This document shows positions 44,730 through 54,295 of a DNA stretch of 64,000 bases, in pieces. Numbering within the stretch: position 1 is the first letter of the stretch; each line of letters starts with the position of its first letter. Both the position numbers and the translations under genes were made by a program. Under the pieces are notes generated by a model. The model was not told where the DNA came from, made no database searches, and saw only the letters and a list, made by a program, of their open reading frames with translations. Source of the DNA: UBA1368 sp964563125 (GTDB taxonomy: Bacteria > Bacillota > Syntrophomonadia > Syntrophomonadales > Syntrophomonadaceae); the NCBI GenBank assembly GCA_964563125.1, contig CAZLVY010000001.1, positions 1 to 64,000 of the forward strand, written 5' to 3'.

Positions 44730-46097
44730 TCATTCTCTGCAGTGATTTAGTGAGCGCACTACATCACAAAACAAGTCGCCTCGCTGTTCATAATTATCAA
44801 ACATATCCCAACTGGCACAAGCAGGAGAAAGAAGTACGACATCCCCATTATTGGCTAACTTAAAGGCTGTTTTTATGGCTGAATCCAGATCTTCTACCTC
44901 ATATATATTCGTAAACCCGGCGGTCATGACTGAACTCTTTATAGCATCTTTTGCTTCACCTAACAAAATTAGCTCTTTTACCCCACTCTTGATAACTTGC
45001 GCTAAATGGTCAAAACTGGAACCCTTATTTCTACCGCCGGCAATTAGGACTATCGGATTATTAAAGGACTCAATCGCTTTAATCGATGATTCCGGATTCG
45101 TTCCTTTAGAATCATTTATGTATAATACCCCATCAATAATAGATACTTCTTCCATACGATGACGTACTCCAGTAAAATTTTTCAAAGTGGCAGCAATGTA
45201 TTCAGGCTTGATTCCCGCTACTGTTGCCATAGCTGCAGCACACAAAATATTTTCCTGGTTATGTTTACCGCGCAGCAGTATTTCATCCAGGCGGCAAATC
45301 GGCCGTTCCAAGTTATCAAACTTGACCGTGACATTATTATCCTTAATAAAAGCTCCCGATTCGAGTTCTCTTTCGGTTGAGAAAAATATGACTTTAGCCG
45401 GGCATTCTTCACTAAGTTGCTTGACTATCGGGTCTTCATAATTGAAAATAGCATAATCATTATCTAATTGATTTGCAAAAATCTTACCCTTGGTCTTTAT
45501 ATAGTTTTCAATTGTCTTATGACGGTCAACATGATCAGGAGTTATGTTTAACAGACCACAAATATGAGGTCTGAAAGCGTTAATAGTTTCTAGTTGAAAG
45601 CTGGATATTTCCGCCACTGCTATTCCAGCAGGCATATTATTAACTAAAGTCGTAAGTGCCACTCCGATATTGCCTCCCGCTGCAGATTGTTTGCCAGCAG
45701 CAGTTAATATCTCCTGTAAAAGAGTTGTGGTAGTAGTTTTGCCATTGGTACCAGTAATCGCATATATTTCAACTGCCGGTGATTTAATATGGTAGGCCAA
45801 TTCCACTTCTCCAATAACTGGTATATCCTGGGCAAGAGCCTGAGCAATCGGAGCAATCTCAAGCTTTATTCCGGGGCTTACTACCAATAGATCAAAATCG
45901 CCGTGATTTATCTCTGGATAGGATTCAAATATTTTAATTTTATCTAGCAAGTTTGCTGGTAAATTATTTTCTATAACATCCCGATTCCTTTTATCGCAAA
46001 CAGATACTTTAGCTCCTTTAAGCAGCAATACTTCTACCGCTGCGATTCCGCTTATACCTGCCCCTACTACCAGTATTTCTTTGTCTCTAAAATCCAC
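44730..46097 (-). CDS. murD: UDP-N-acetylmuramoyl-L-alanine--D-glutamate ligase MurD
   Basis: Adds D-Glu to the stem peptide. 455 residues: Rossmann N-domain (VGAGISGIAAVEVL), ATP loop GTNGKTTTT (from residue 116), central NITPDHVDRH, and YINDSKGTNPES in the C-domain. Located between mraY and ftsW. Confidence 0.97.
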   Translation of the reverse strand: MDFRDKEILVVGAGISGIAAVEVLLLKGAKVSVCDKRNRDVIENNLPANLLDKIKIFESYPEINHGDFDLLVVSPGIKLEIAPIAQALAQDIPVIGEVELAYHIKSPAVEIYAITGTNGKTTTTTLLQEILTAAGKQSAAGGNIGVALTTLVNNMPAGIAVAEISSFQLETINAFRPHICGLLNITPDHVDRHKTIENYIKTKGKIFANQLDNDYAIFNYEDPIVKQLSEECPAKVIFFSTERELESGAFIKDNNVTVKFDNLERPICRLDEILLRGKHNQENILCAAAMATVAGIKPEYIAATLKNFTGVRHRMEEVSIIDGVLYINDSKGTNPESSIKAIESFNNPIVLIAGGRNKGSSFDHLAQVIKSGVKELILLGEAKDAIKSSVMTAGFTNIYEVEDLDSAIKTAFKLANNGDVVLLSPACASWDMFDNYEQRGDLFCDVVRSLNHCRE

Positions 46098-46115
46098 AAT
46101 AATGCACTTCCATTC

Positions 46116-47084
46116 TTAGATATAAAATGCTGAAACCCCAATAACCATAAAAATAAAAGCTATAAACCAAAACCATTTTACTACTTTGGTTTCAGACCAG
46201 CCTTTTAATTCAAAATGATGATGCAAGGGACTCATTAAGAATATTCTCCTGCGAGTAGCCTGGTAAGAAAATACCTGAAGAATTACACTTAATGCTTCTA
46301 TAACAAATATGCCCCCGATAATTATTAAAATTAATTCAGTTCTTGTGAAAGCTGCGACCGCAGCAATAGCTCCGCCAAGAGCCATTGAACCAGTATCGCC
46401 CATAAAAACCCGGGCCGGATAACGATTGAAAACTAAAAAACCGGCACAGGCACCACCTACGGCAGCACAGAAAATCGCCATAGAGTACTGTTTAGTTAAA
46501 AAGGAGATAATCGCTAAAGCGATAGCGCTAAATATAGTAACTCCGGCAGCTAATCCGTCCAAACCATCAGTTAAATTGACACTATTGGCAGTTGCCACCA
46601 AAACTACTATCAAGAAAGGAATATATAATATTCCCAGATCCAGTTCCATACCGCTAAAAGGAATTAAGGTACTGGTGCCGCGATCAAAATAATAAATCAG
46701 CATTAAACCGAATAAAAGGCCGGCTAAAAGCTGCAAACCTATTTTCTCGCGCGCCCTTAGACCTAATGATCGTTTCAAAACCACTTTGATATAATCATCC
46801 CAAAAACCGATGCCGCCAAATGCTAACATAACCAGGACCGTTGCTAATGCTTCCTCACTGCTGCCTGCCATAATGAAAACCATTACCATCACAGCGGTTA
46901 TAATTAATATTCCGCCCATAGTCGGCGTACCAGCCTTAATAAGGTGTCTTTGCGGGCCATCTTCGCGTATATTCTGACCTACTTTAAGCCGCGTTAAGTA
47001 AGGTATCATAAAAGGCCCCAGAATTATGCAAATTAAACCGGCTAATAGAGCCGTTATTAAAATGGCATTTATATATCCTTGCAT
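46116..47084 (-). CDS. mraY: Phospho-MurNAc-pentapeptide transferase MraY
   Basis: Transfers phospho-MurNAc-pentapeptide to undecaprenyl phosphate, giving lipid I. About 322 residues with ten hydrophobic helices and the motifs GTPTMGGILI, FWDDYIKV (catalytic Asp pair), NLTDGLDGLAAG and MSPLHHHFELKGWSE. The ATG at 47084 lies eight bases after GGAGG. Confidence 0.97.
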   Translation of the reverse strand: MQGYINAILITALLAGLICIILGPFMIPYLTRLKVGQNIREDGPQRHLIKAGTPTMGGILIITAVMVMVFIMAGSSEEALATVLVMLAFGGIGFWDDYIKVVLKRSLGLRAREKIGLQLLAGLLFGLMLIYYFDRGTSTLIPFSGMELDLGILYIPFLIVVLVATANSVNLTDGLDGLAAGVTIFSAIALAIISFLTKQYSMAIFCAAVGGACAGFLVFNRYPARVFMGDTGSMALGGAIAAVAAFTRTELILIIIGGIFVIEALSVILQVFSYQATRRRIFLMSPLHHHFELKGWSETKVVKWFWFIAFIFMVIGVSAFYI

Positions 47085-47109
47085 CAAAGATGCCTCCTAA
47101 TGAAAATCG

Positions 47110-48483
47110 CTAGAAATCAAGCTTTTGAATAATTGTTTCTAGTTCCATACCCCGAGAAGCCTTGACAAGAATAGTATCCTGTTGATTCACTTCTTGCCTG
47201 ATGAAAGTAGTTGCTGCTTCTTTATCAGTAAAACTGAATATTTTATCTGCTGACATCCCTGCTAATTTTGCACCTTCTGCTATTATCACGGACCTGTCAC
47301 CAATTGTTATCAACAAGTCTGTTTCAGTTTCTGCTGCTTTGCGTCCCACTAAAAGATGGCCTTCTTTTTCGTAATCACCTAACTCTAACATATCACCTAA
47401 TATAGCTATGAATTTACCTTTTTGATGTAGTTCACTGCCGACTTCTAAAGCAGCACACATTGATACCGGATTAGCATTATAGGTGTCATTTATCAAAAAG
47501 CCGCCTGCGTTTAAATTTATTATATTTAGGCGATTACCACTGGTTTTATAATTTTTTAGGCTGGCTTTTATTTTTTGTAATTCCAGACCTGTCAAAAAAC
47601 AAACTGCTGCTGCTGCAATAACATTGGGAGCTAATTTTGCTGCTGGTAATGGGAATAAAATGACTTCTTCCTGTCCGTAAAAATTAGCCTTTATCTCCAT
47701 AGTGTTGTGGTTAAGCGTGACATTTAATATCCTAAAATCACAAAACTCGTTGAAGCCAAATGTGTATTTAACACAATCATATTCCTGCGCTGCTTGCAGG
47801 AGAACTTCGCTGTCCCCGTTTATTACCGCAAAGTCCTTATTTGATAAAACTGACAATACTTCGCATTTAGCCCGAGCAATATTTTCCAGTGTGTGCAGGG
47901 TCTCCAAATGAACCGGTTCCACATTAGTAATTATTGCGGCAGTTGGCATTGCCAGTTCCGCTAACCTTTTGATTTCACCAGATGCGCGCATCCCTAATTC
48001 CACTACGGCAATTTGATGAGATTCTTGCAGTGATAATAAAGTTAAAGGCAGGCCGATATCATTATTAAAATTGCCTTTAGTTTTTAAAGTTGTAAAAGCA
48101 TCTGCCAGACACTGGGCTAAAATTTCTTTAGTAGTTGTTTTACCCACACTGCCGGTTACTGCAATAACAGGTATATTGAATCTGCTGCGATATGCTTTTG
48201 CAAACAATTGCAAGGCTCTGGTAGTATCATTGACCATTATCAAGGGTTGGTTCGAAAAAACATTTATTACTTTTTCAACTACTGCGATGGCAGCGCCCCG
48301 ACTAAAAGCCTGCCGTGCAAAATTATGACCGTCATGCTTTTCACCCTGCAGGGCAAAATATACCTGACCGGGATTAGTCGTGCGCGAATCAGTTGAAACC
48401 CCGCTAATAACAGCTTTGCCATCACCGTTAATAAGCTCTCCCTCAACAGCTTTACATAAATAATCTATGTTAATATTCATCAA
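47110..48483 (-). CDS. murF: UDP-MurNAc-tripeptide--D-Ala-D-Ala ligase MurF
   Basis: Completes the cytoplasmic pentapeptide precursor. 457 residues with ATP loop TGSVGKTTTKE (about 111-121), NNDIGLPLTLL, and ILGDMLELGDYEKEGH. The start overlaps the end of murE by 14 nt; the first codon is TTG, with ATG directly after, and either could be used. Confidence 0.96.
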   Translation of the reverse strand: MMNINIDYLCKAVEGELINGDGKAVISGVSTDSRTTNPGQVYFALQGEKHDGHNFARQAFSRGAAIAVVEKVINVFSNQPLIMVNDTTRALQLFAKAYRSRFNIPVIAVTGSVGKTTTKEILAQCLADAFTTLKTKGNFNNDIGLPLTLLSLQESHQIAVVELGMRASGEIKRLAELAMPTAAIITNVEPVHLETLHTLENIARAKCEVLSVLSNKDFAVINGDSEVLLQAAQEYDCVKYTFGFNEFCDFRILNVTLNHNTMEIKANFYGQEEVILFPLPAAKLAPNVIAAAAVCFLTGLELQKIKASLKNYKTSGNRLNIINLNAGGFLINDTYNANPVSMCAALEVGSELHQKGKFIAILGDMLELGDYEKEGHLLVGRKAAETETDLLITIGDRSVIIAEGAKLAGMSADKIFSFTDKEAATTFIRQEVNQQDTILVKASRGMELETIIQKLDF

Positions 48484-49951
48484 TTGCTAATTTCTCCTTT
48501 ATAACCTGAGCAGCAATTTTACGGTCATCAAAATCAAGGACTTGCTCTTTGACTAATTGATAGGTTTCATGCCCTTTTCCGGCTATTATGACCAGATCTC
48601 CCTCTCTAGCCAAATAAATTGCATGCTTAATAGCTTCCCTGCGGTCAGCTATGATTGCGTAACGGCTATCAATAACCATTTCCAGACCAGGGATGATATC
48701 GGCAATAATGGTTTCCGGTTCTTCACTACGCGGATTATCAGAAGTAACAACGCAAAAATCACTTAAACGTGCTGCGATTTCTCCCATCAGAGGTCTTTTA
48801 GTTTTATCGCGATCTCCCCCGCAGCCAAAAACAGTTATTAAGCGGTTTTCTACTACTTGCCGGCCGGTTTTTAAAATATTTTCCAGACCATCCGGTGTAT
48901 GTGCATAATCTACTACCAGAGAAAAATTTTGTCCACAATTTACCGTTTCAAATCTTCCCGGTACTCCGGCAACTTTTTCCAGCGCACTTTTTATTATTTC
49001 CGGGTTAATCTTTTCTCCTAAAGCAAAACTAATCGCTGCTAAAACATTATAAATACTAAACATACCAATCAGTTTAATTTTGACATCCCATGATTTCTCC
49101 TGATATTTTACCGTAAAGCTGCTTCCTTTTAAACTGGTTTCTATGTTGGTGGCCTGTACATCAGCTTTATTGCTTAAACCATATGTAATAGCTTTTTTCC
49201 CGGCCTTCTCTATAAAAAACGGTGCCCATTTATCATCAGCATTTATTACGCTAAATTGATTTTCTTTCCCTTTAAGCATTGTGAATAATTTAAGTTTGGC
49301 ATTTTTATAACTATTCATATCTTCATGATAATCAAGGTGATCTTGTGTCAGGTTGGTAAATACTGCCACATCAAAATCAATTCCATCTACCCTATGTAAA
49401 TCCAGCGCATGTGATGAGACTTCCATGACTAAATAGTAACTTCCCTCTTCAAGGCTAAGCCGGATAAATTCTTCAATATCAATTGACTCAGGAGTAGTAT
49501 GACCAAATTCTTTTTCGGTATCTCCTACTTTGGCATACAAGGTACCTATAATAGCAGTTTTGCACCCATGCTCTTCGAGTATAGCCTTAATCAGATGGGT
49601 AACAGTTGTTTTGCCATTAGTACCTGTAACCCCTATAACTCTTAGATCCTCAGAAGGTTTTTTATAGAAATTAGCAGCTAAAAAAGCTATTACTTGTCGC
49701 GTGTCACTTACTTGAATAAAGGTAATACCATCAATATAAAAGCCTTCCTTTTCCACGACTACAGCAACAGCTCCATTTTCTACCGCCTGCGTGATATATT
49801 GGTGCCCATCGGTTTTGAGTCCAGTAATACAAATAAATATGGAACCTGGCACAGCCTTTCTCGAATCATAGTAGATGCCTGTGATATCCTGTTCGATATT
49901 ACCCAAAATCTTTATTGTATCAATTTCATGCAGCAACTCGCGTAAAATCAC
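48470..49951 (-). CDS. murE: UDP-MurNAc-L-Ala-D-Glu--meso-diaminopimelate ligase MurE
   Basis: Adds the third stem-peptide residue. 493 residues with ATP loop GTNGKTT at 110-116, NLTQDHLDYHEDMNSYKNAK, and the specificity motif DNPR in VTSDNPRSEEP, which marks meso-diaminopimelate rather than L-lysine enzymes. So the cell wall is predicted to be of the DAP type. GKGHE near the C-terminus is also typical. Confidence 0.97.
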   Translation of the reverse strand: MILRELLHEIDTIKILGNIEQDITGIYYDSRKAVPGSIFICITGLKTDGHQYITQAVENGAVAVVVEKEGFYIDGITFIQVSDTRQVIAFLAANFYKKPSEDLRVIGVTGTNGKTTVTHLIKAILEEHGCKTAIIGTLYAKVGDTEKEFGHTTPESIDIEEFIRLSLEEGSYYLVMEVSSHALDLHRVDGIDFDVAVFTNLTQDHLDYHEDMNSYKNAKLKLFTMLKGKENQFSVINADDKWAPFFIEKAGKKAITYGLSNKADVQATNIETSLKGSSFTVKYQEKSWDVKIKLIGMFSIYNVLAAISFALGEKINPEIIKSALEKVAGVPGRFETVNCGQNFSLVVDYAHTPDGLENILKTGRQVVENRLITVFGCGGDRDKTKRPLMGEIAARLSDFCVVTSDNPRSEEPETIIADIIPGLEMVIDSRYAIIADRREAIKHAIYLAREGDLVIIAGKGHETYQLVKEQVLDFDDRKIAAQVIKEKLAIDEY

Positions 49952-50011
49952 AGTTACTCCTCCTTTTAGCCTGCCTGATTGCTTACTTACTTTTTTTTAA
50001 ATATAACCTTT

Positions 50012-52123
50012 TTAATCGTCAATAGGTTGAAATTTTACTTTTATACTCGAACCACTGGTTATTACTTTTCCAGCTTCAGGCTTTTGTTCATAAGCTAAAC
50101 CGTAACCTTCCGGCAATAAATGAAGTCCTAAATCCGCAAGTATATTTGCTACTTCTTTCATAGATTTTCCCTGTAAATCCGGAACGGTAACTTCGCTATT
50201 TTCCCCCCCACTGATAAAAGGTGATAATGATATTATTACCTGCGCTCCCCGGTTAATTTTAGACTGCGGTTTGGGGGTCTGCTGCCAGACTATATTACCG
50301 GTGCCGCTAACTTTAACATTTAAACCACGATTGTTTATGGTTGATATTGCTTCTGCTAATGGTAGATTCACCACATCAGGTACTAATACTTGTTCATTAA
50401 TTGTTTCCTTATCTTGCGGCAAATCTTGCGCCGGTACTTCCAGGTATCTTAACGAGTCCCTCAATATTTCTCTAAATGGGGGGGCTGCAACCCAGCCGCC
50501 ATAATATGGATATCCCTGTGGTGCATCAACAACAACTATACAGGCTAACTTAGGGTTATCAGCTGGAGCAAAGCCTAAAAAGGAAGCTACATATTCACTT
50601 GACATATAGCCACCTGTTGGTGCCACCTTTTGCGCGGTTCCTGTTTTGCCTGCCACTTTGTAACCTTCTATATAGGCATTCTTCCCTGTGCCATTAGATA
50701 CTACTCCTTCGAGTATCCCCGCCAGTTCGTTTGCAACTTCTTCTGAAATGACCCGACGAACGATTTGGGTCTCCTGTTTTTTTATTACAATTCCTTCATT
50801 ATCAATTACCTGTTTTACCAGATGTGGTTTTACCAGATTACCCCCATTGGCTATAACAGATACTGCAGTAACTAACTGAATAGGTGTTACTGCGTTAGCT
50901 TGCCCCATGGACATTGTAGCTAAATCAATTTGTTTGGCATTTTCTTTCTTAACCAGTATTCCTGCAGCTTCACCTGGCAGATCAATACCCGTCAATTGGC
51001 CGAATCCAAATGCATTTATATAACGATAATAGGTCTCTATGCCTACCTCCAGACCTACTTTGACAAAACCAACATTGCAAGAATTTTCAACTACTTCGAC
51101 AAAAGTCTGATCACCATGGGCTTTGTCACTTGAACAACCGATACTCGCACTACCTACTTTAACATAACCAGGGCAAAACAGATGTGTGTCACGAGTGATT
51201 ACCTTTTCCTGCAAAGCCATCGAAGCAGTCGTTATTTTCATTGTTGATCCTGGTTCATATACATCATTAATGGCAAAGTTACGGCGGTTGCTGGCGGGAT
51301 AATCATTATATTCATTAGGATCAAAGTTAGGACGGGAGGCCATTGCCAGTATTTCTCCCGTGTTTGGATCCATAACTATAACTGCTGCTGCTTTGGCATT
51401 GCGTTCTTTAAATACTTTATCCAGTTCACGTTCAGTTATATACTGGATAGTTTCATCAATTGTTAATATAAGATTAGCCCCATCAATAGGAGCAATATAC
51501 TTATGTGTAGCCTCTGGTATAGGACGATTGGCAGCATCATGTTCAATTATGATCCGACCTTTTGTACCACCAACCAGATCATTATAATACTGGTCGATTC
51601 CTTCCAATCCAGTGTTATCAATTCCAGAAATGCCCAGGATGTGACTGGCCAGCTTCCCCTTGGGGTAATAACGCCTGCTTTCTTCAGTTAGCCCGATACC
51701 TGGTAAGTCAAGTTCTCTAATATTCTGCGATTTTTCTAAATCGATTTGCCTCTTTATCCATTCAAACGAACTATTTTTAGTAAGCTTTTTATAAAGCTCA
51801 TTCTCGTCCATCACCAATATACTTGCCAGTTTTGCAGCTACTTCTTTTTCCTTACCTGATCTTTTAAGTTCAGCCGGTATAACATATACTGAGTCCGCAC
51901 TTACAGATATAGCCAATTCATTGCCATTCCTGTCATAAATTATTCCTCTTTTAGATTCGACAGGAACATCCCTCATTCTATTCTGAATAGCCTTTTCGGT
52001 TAATTCTGCTCCTTTGACAAATTGTACCCATACTAACCTGCCGCTCAGAATAAAAAATCCTATCGTAAATAAGAAAAAAAGCGTTGCTATACGCTTTCTT
52101 ATTAGCAAACTGTTGGTCTGCAT
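50012..52123 (-). CDS. Class B penicillin-binding protein, SpoVD/PBP2B type with two PASTA domains
   Basis: Septal or spore-cortex transpeptidase partner of FtsW/SpoVE. 703 residues: N-terminal membrane helix (about 12-33), dimerisation domain (about 55-215), transpeptidase domain with STMK at 293-296, SCN at 348-350 and KTGTA at 493-497, then two PASTA repeats (about 578-640 and 648-703). Two PASTA units fit either PBP2B or SpoVD. As it is the only such gene in the dcw cluster it may serve vegetative division as well. Confidence 0.93.
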   Translation of the reverse strand: MQTNSLLIRKRIATLFFLFTIGFFILSGRLVWVQFVKGAELTEKAIQNRMRDVPVESKRGIIYDRNGNELAISVSADSVYVIPAELKRSGKEKEVAAKLASILVMDENELYKKLTKNSSFEWIKRQIDLEKSQNIRELDLPGIGLTEESRRYYPKGKLASHILGISGIDNTGLEGIDQYYNDLVGGTKGRIIIEHDAANRPIPEATHKYIAPIDGANLILTIDETIQYITERELDKVFKERNAKAAAVIVMDPNTGEILAMASRPNFDPNEYNDYPASNRRNFAINDVYEPGSTMKITTASMALQEKVITRDTHLFCPGYVKVGSASIGCSSDKAHGDQTFVEVVENSCNVGFVKVGLEVGIETYYRYINAFGFGQLTGIDLPGEAAGILVKKENAKQIDLATMSMGQANAVTPIQLVTAVSVIANGGNLVKPHLVKQVIDNEGIVIKKQETQIVRRVISEEVANELAGILEGVVSNGTGKNAYIEGYKVAGKTGTAQKVAPTGGYMSSEYVASFLGFAPADNPKLACIVVVDAPQGYPYYGGWVAAPPFREILRDSLRYLEVPAQDLPQDKETINEQVLVPDVVNLPLAEAISTINNRGLNVKVSGTGNIVWQQTPKPQSKINRGAQVIISLSPFISGGENSEVTVPDLQGKSMKEVANILADLGLHLLPEGYGLAYEQKPEAGKVITSGSSIKVKFQPIDD

Positions 52124-52135
52124 AATTTTACCTCT

Positions 52136-52636
52136 TTATAAATTATTTTTTTCAGTAAGAAGTACTAAACTAGCGTACAATTTTTCCAGTGGCTTTTCTT
52201 CCGCAATGGTATTGTTTGTTGACTCCGTAGACAGAGCCGCACTATCTATTCCTTCATTCGTAACAGTTGCCATAGCAAAACTCATTTCAGTTCCAGGTGA
52301 AAACATTCCCAACTCCTCAATAGCTCTTTTTTCTATTATATCCAGGGAAGTCTTTTGCGCTATTACAAATTCCATGTGATGATTAGCCGTCTCCATTTTT
52401 CCAATCTCATTTTCGAGGCTCACAATTTCATAACCGAGAGTGGCACTTTTTATACAGAGATACACTAGAAGAAATGCATAGGCAAAAATAATAACGCTAA
52501 CTTTAATCATGACATTTTTCTTAGCATTTTTATTTTTATTTTGTTTTTTTTCTATCCTCCTGATTTGACGCGTAGGTTCCGGTTTCGGTATATATTGATT
52601 TTCCCAGTTTGAATAATCATATCCCGCCTGTACCAT
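52136..52636 (-). CDS. ftsL: FtsL-like division protein
   Basis: Bitopic division protein of 166 residues between rsmH and the PBP gene, the standard place of ftsL. A basic Lys/Asn-rich cytoplasmic tail (1-42), one membrane helix (about 43-62), then a leucine-zipper-like coiled coil (about 65-105). The ending (about 110-166) is rich in Ser/Thr/Glu and longer than in most FtsL. Sequence conservation in the family is low, so the call rests on topology and position. Confidence 0.85.
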   Translation of the reverse strand: MVQAGYDYSNWENQYIPKPEPTRQIRRIEKKQNKNKNAKKNVMIKVSVIIFAYAFLLVYLCIKSATLGYEIVSLENEIGKMETANHHMEFVIAQKTSLDIIEKRAIEELGMFSPGTEMSFAMATVTNEGIDSAALSTESTNNTIAEEKPLEKLYASLVLLTEKNNL

Positions 52637-52663
52637 ATTATTCTGCCTCCCTCAAATATAGAA

Positions 52664-53584
52664 CTACATTTTCGCCGCAACTCTCAGTTTGGCACTTCTG
52701 GCTCTGGCATTTTCATCGATTTCGCTTTCACTTGCTATTACCGGTTTGCGCGTTAAAATTTTTAATTCTGCTTTATGATTACAGATGCATATCGGAAATC
52801 CCACTGGGCAAATACAATCCCGGGATTTTTCTTGCATAAACTGTTTTACTATTCGATCTTCTAAGGAATGAAAGGTTATTATGCATAATCTTCCTTCTGC
52901 TTTTAAACTTTCAACAGCCTGAGGCAAAATTTTTGTTAAAGAATCAAGTTCGCCGTTTACTTCAATCCTCAAAGCCTGAAATGTTTTACGGGCTGGATGT
53001 TTATCTCTTTTATATTTAGCCGGAATAGCTGTTTTAATAATTTCAACTAATTCAAGAGTTGTCTCAATCTCCTTATCAGTTCTGTACCCAACAATTTTTG
53101 CGGCTATTGAGCGGGCATATCTTTCTTCACCGTAAGTAAATATCAAATTACTTAACTGTTCCTGGGTGTAATTATTTACTATTGCTTTAGCTGTCAGGTT
53201 CTGACCCCTATCCATTCGCATATCGAGTGCAGCCTGATTATGATAGGAAAAACCTCTTTCGGATTCATCCAACTGAAAAGAAGATACTCCCAAATCTATT
53301 ACGATACCATCTATAAGCGGTATATTGCGTTCGGTTAATATTTGGTTTAAATTCATAAAGTCATCATAAACAAAGTCGATATTATCATAGTCAGCAAATT
53401 GCTTGCGAGTTTTTTCCATTATAGTTTCATCTTTATCTATAGCTATAATTTTTGCTTCTCTGCCTAATTTGTTTACCAGACAAGCTAAGTGACCGCCACC
53501 GCCAAGAGTGCAATCAACATAGACCCCGTCAGGGTTAGTTACCAAAAATGAAATTGTTTCTTCGAGTAAAACGGGATTATGCAT
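52664..53584 (-). CDS. rsmH: 16S rRNA (cytosine(1402)-N4)-methyltransferase RsmH
   Basis: Methylates N4 of C1402 in the ribosomal decoding centre. 306 residues with HNPVLLEETISFL at the start, AdoMet loop DCTLGGGGHL, the DLGVSSFQLDESERGFSYH signature and ITFHSLEDRIVKQFM. It sits between mraZ and ftsL, the invariant dcw order. Confidence 0.97.
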   Translation of the reverse strand: MHNPVLLEETISFLVTNPDGVYVDCTLGGGGHLACLVNKLGREAKIIAIDKDETIMEKTRKQFADYDNIDFVYDDFMNLNQILTERNIPLIDGIVIDLGVSSFQLDESERGFSYHNQAALDMRMDRGQNLTAKAIVNNYTQEQLSNLIFTYGEERYARSIAAKIVGYRTDKEIETTLELVEIIKTAIPAKYKRDKHPARKTFQALRIEVNGELDSLTKILPQAVESLKAEGRLCIITFHSLEDRIVKQFMQEKSRDCICPVGFPICICNHKAELKILTRKPVIASESEIDENARARSAKLRVAAKM

Positions 53585-53594
53585 TTATTCACTC

Positions 53595-54026
53595 CTAAAT
53601 TCCTAAATCAACCAGGCTTGCTGCAATATCTTCATAAGATGCTTCTGCACCCGCAATATATTTTTCCCAATTTTCAACTGCCCAAATCTCGGCACGTGAT
53701 CCAACCCCAATTACTATCACATCTTTATCAATGGCAGCATAATCACGAAGACTACCAGGTAATACTGTTCTTCCCTGTTTATCTATCTCCATCTCTGATG
53801 CCCCTGAGAAAAAAAAGCGCGCAAAGGAACGAACATCAGCACGAGTAAACGGCAACGACTGGAGTTTTTCTTCAATAGTTTGCCATTCATGCAATGGGTA
53901 AAGAAAAATGCAGTTTTCCAACCCTTTGGTCACTACGAATTTTTCACCCAGTTGCTCGCGGAACTTTGCCGGTATTGTTATTCTGCCTTTGGAGTCCAGG
54001 GAATGTTGATATTCGCCAAGGAACAT
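53595..54026 (-). CDS. mraZ: Transcriptional regulator MraZ
   Basis: Ring-forming DNA-binding protein that controls the dcw operon through direct repeats upstream of itself. 143 residues with two SpoVT/AbrB-like halves: FLGEYQHSLDSKGRITIPAKFRE and FFSGASEMEIDKQGRTVLPGSLRDYA, each carrying the family DxKGR/DKQGR motif. Its own operator boxes are visible just upstream. Confidence 0.96.
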   Translation of the reverse strand: MFLGEYQHSLDSKGRITIPAKFREQLGEKFVVTKGLENCIFLYPLHEWQTIEEKLQSLPFTRADVRSFARFFFSGASEMEIDKQGRTVLPGSLRDYAAIDKDVIVIGVGSRAEIWAVENWEKYIAGAEASYEDIAASLVDLGI

Positions 54027-54063
54027 TTATTATTACCCCTTTTGGTATTTTCGTGGGCCAGTC

Positions 54064-54089
54064 CTCCACTTCACTCCACTTTACACCAC
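54064..54089 (-). promoter_or_regulatory. MraZ operator: three GTGG(A/T)G boxes
   Basis: On the minus strand GTGGTG (54089-54084), GTGGAG (54079-54074) and GTGGAG (54069-54064) are spaced by exactly four bases (TAAA, TGAA), so the boxes recur every ten bases on one face of the helix. This matches the GTGG(A/T)G arrangement described for MraZ in Bacillus subtilis. They lie 38-63 nt before the mraZ start; a TAGAAT (54098-54093) just upstream could be a second -10. Confidence 0.85.
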
Positions 54090-54184
54090 TTTATTCTACC
54101 TGGCAAAGTATTTTCCCTGCTTTGTGAATAAATTTCCTTTCTAAATGTTTCGGTAAACTTTCATCAAATTACATATAACCAAGA

Positions 54185-54212
54185 ATTATAGGCATGTATA
54201 GCGAATTTACAA
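54185..54212 (-). promoter_or_regulatory. Candidate sigma-A promoter for the dcw cluster
   Basis: Minus strand TTGTAA (54212-54207), 16-nt spacer, TATAAT (54190-54185). It would start transcription near 54178, about 90 nt upstream of the MraZ boxes, so MraZ would act as a roadblock or at a second promoter. Confidence 0.5.
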
Positions 54213-54231
54213 GAAATTAGCAGAATATAAA

Positions 54232-54266
54232 ATGAGAATATAGTCCTATTTAAACCAGGACTATAT
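54232..54266 (-). terminator. Probable terminator downstream of the PHP gene
   Basis: A ten-bp perfect stem (ATATAGTCCT / AGGACTATAT, arms 54257-54266 and 54238-54247) with a nine-base loop, followed on the minus strand by TCTCATTTT. The U-tract is poor but the stem is strong; it separates the PHP gene from the dcw promoter. Confidence 0.6.
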
Positions 54267-54295
54267 TGGTTGGATTCTATTCTTTTTTATTATTT

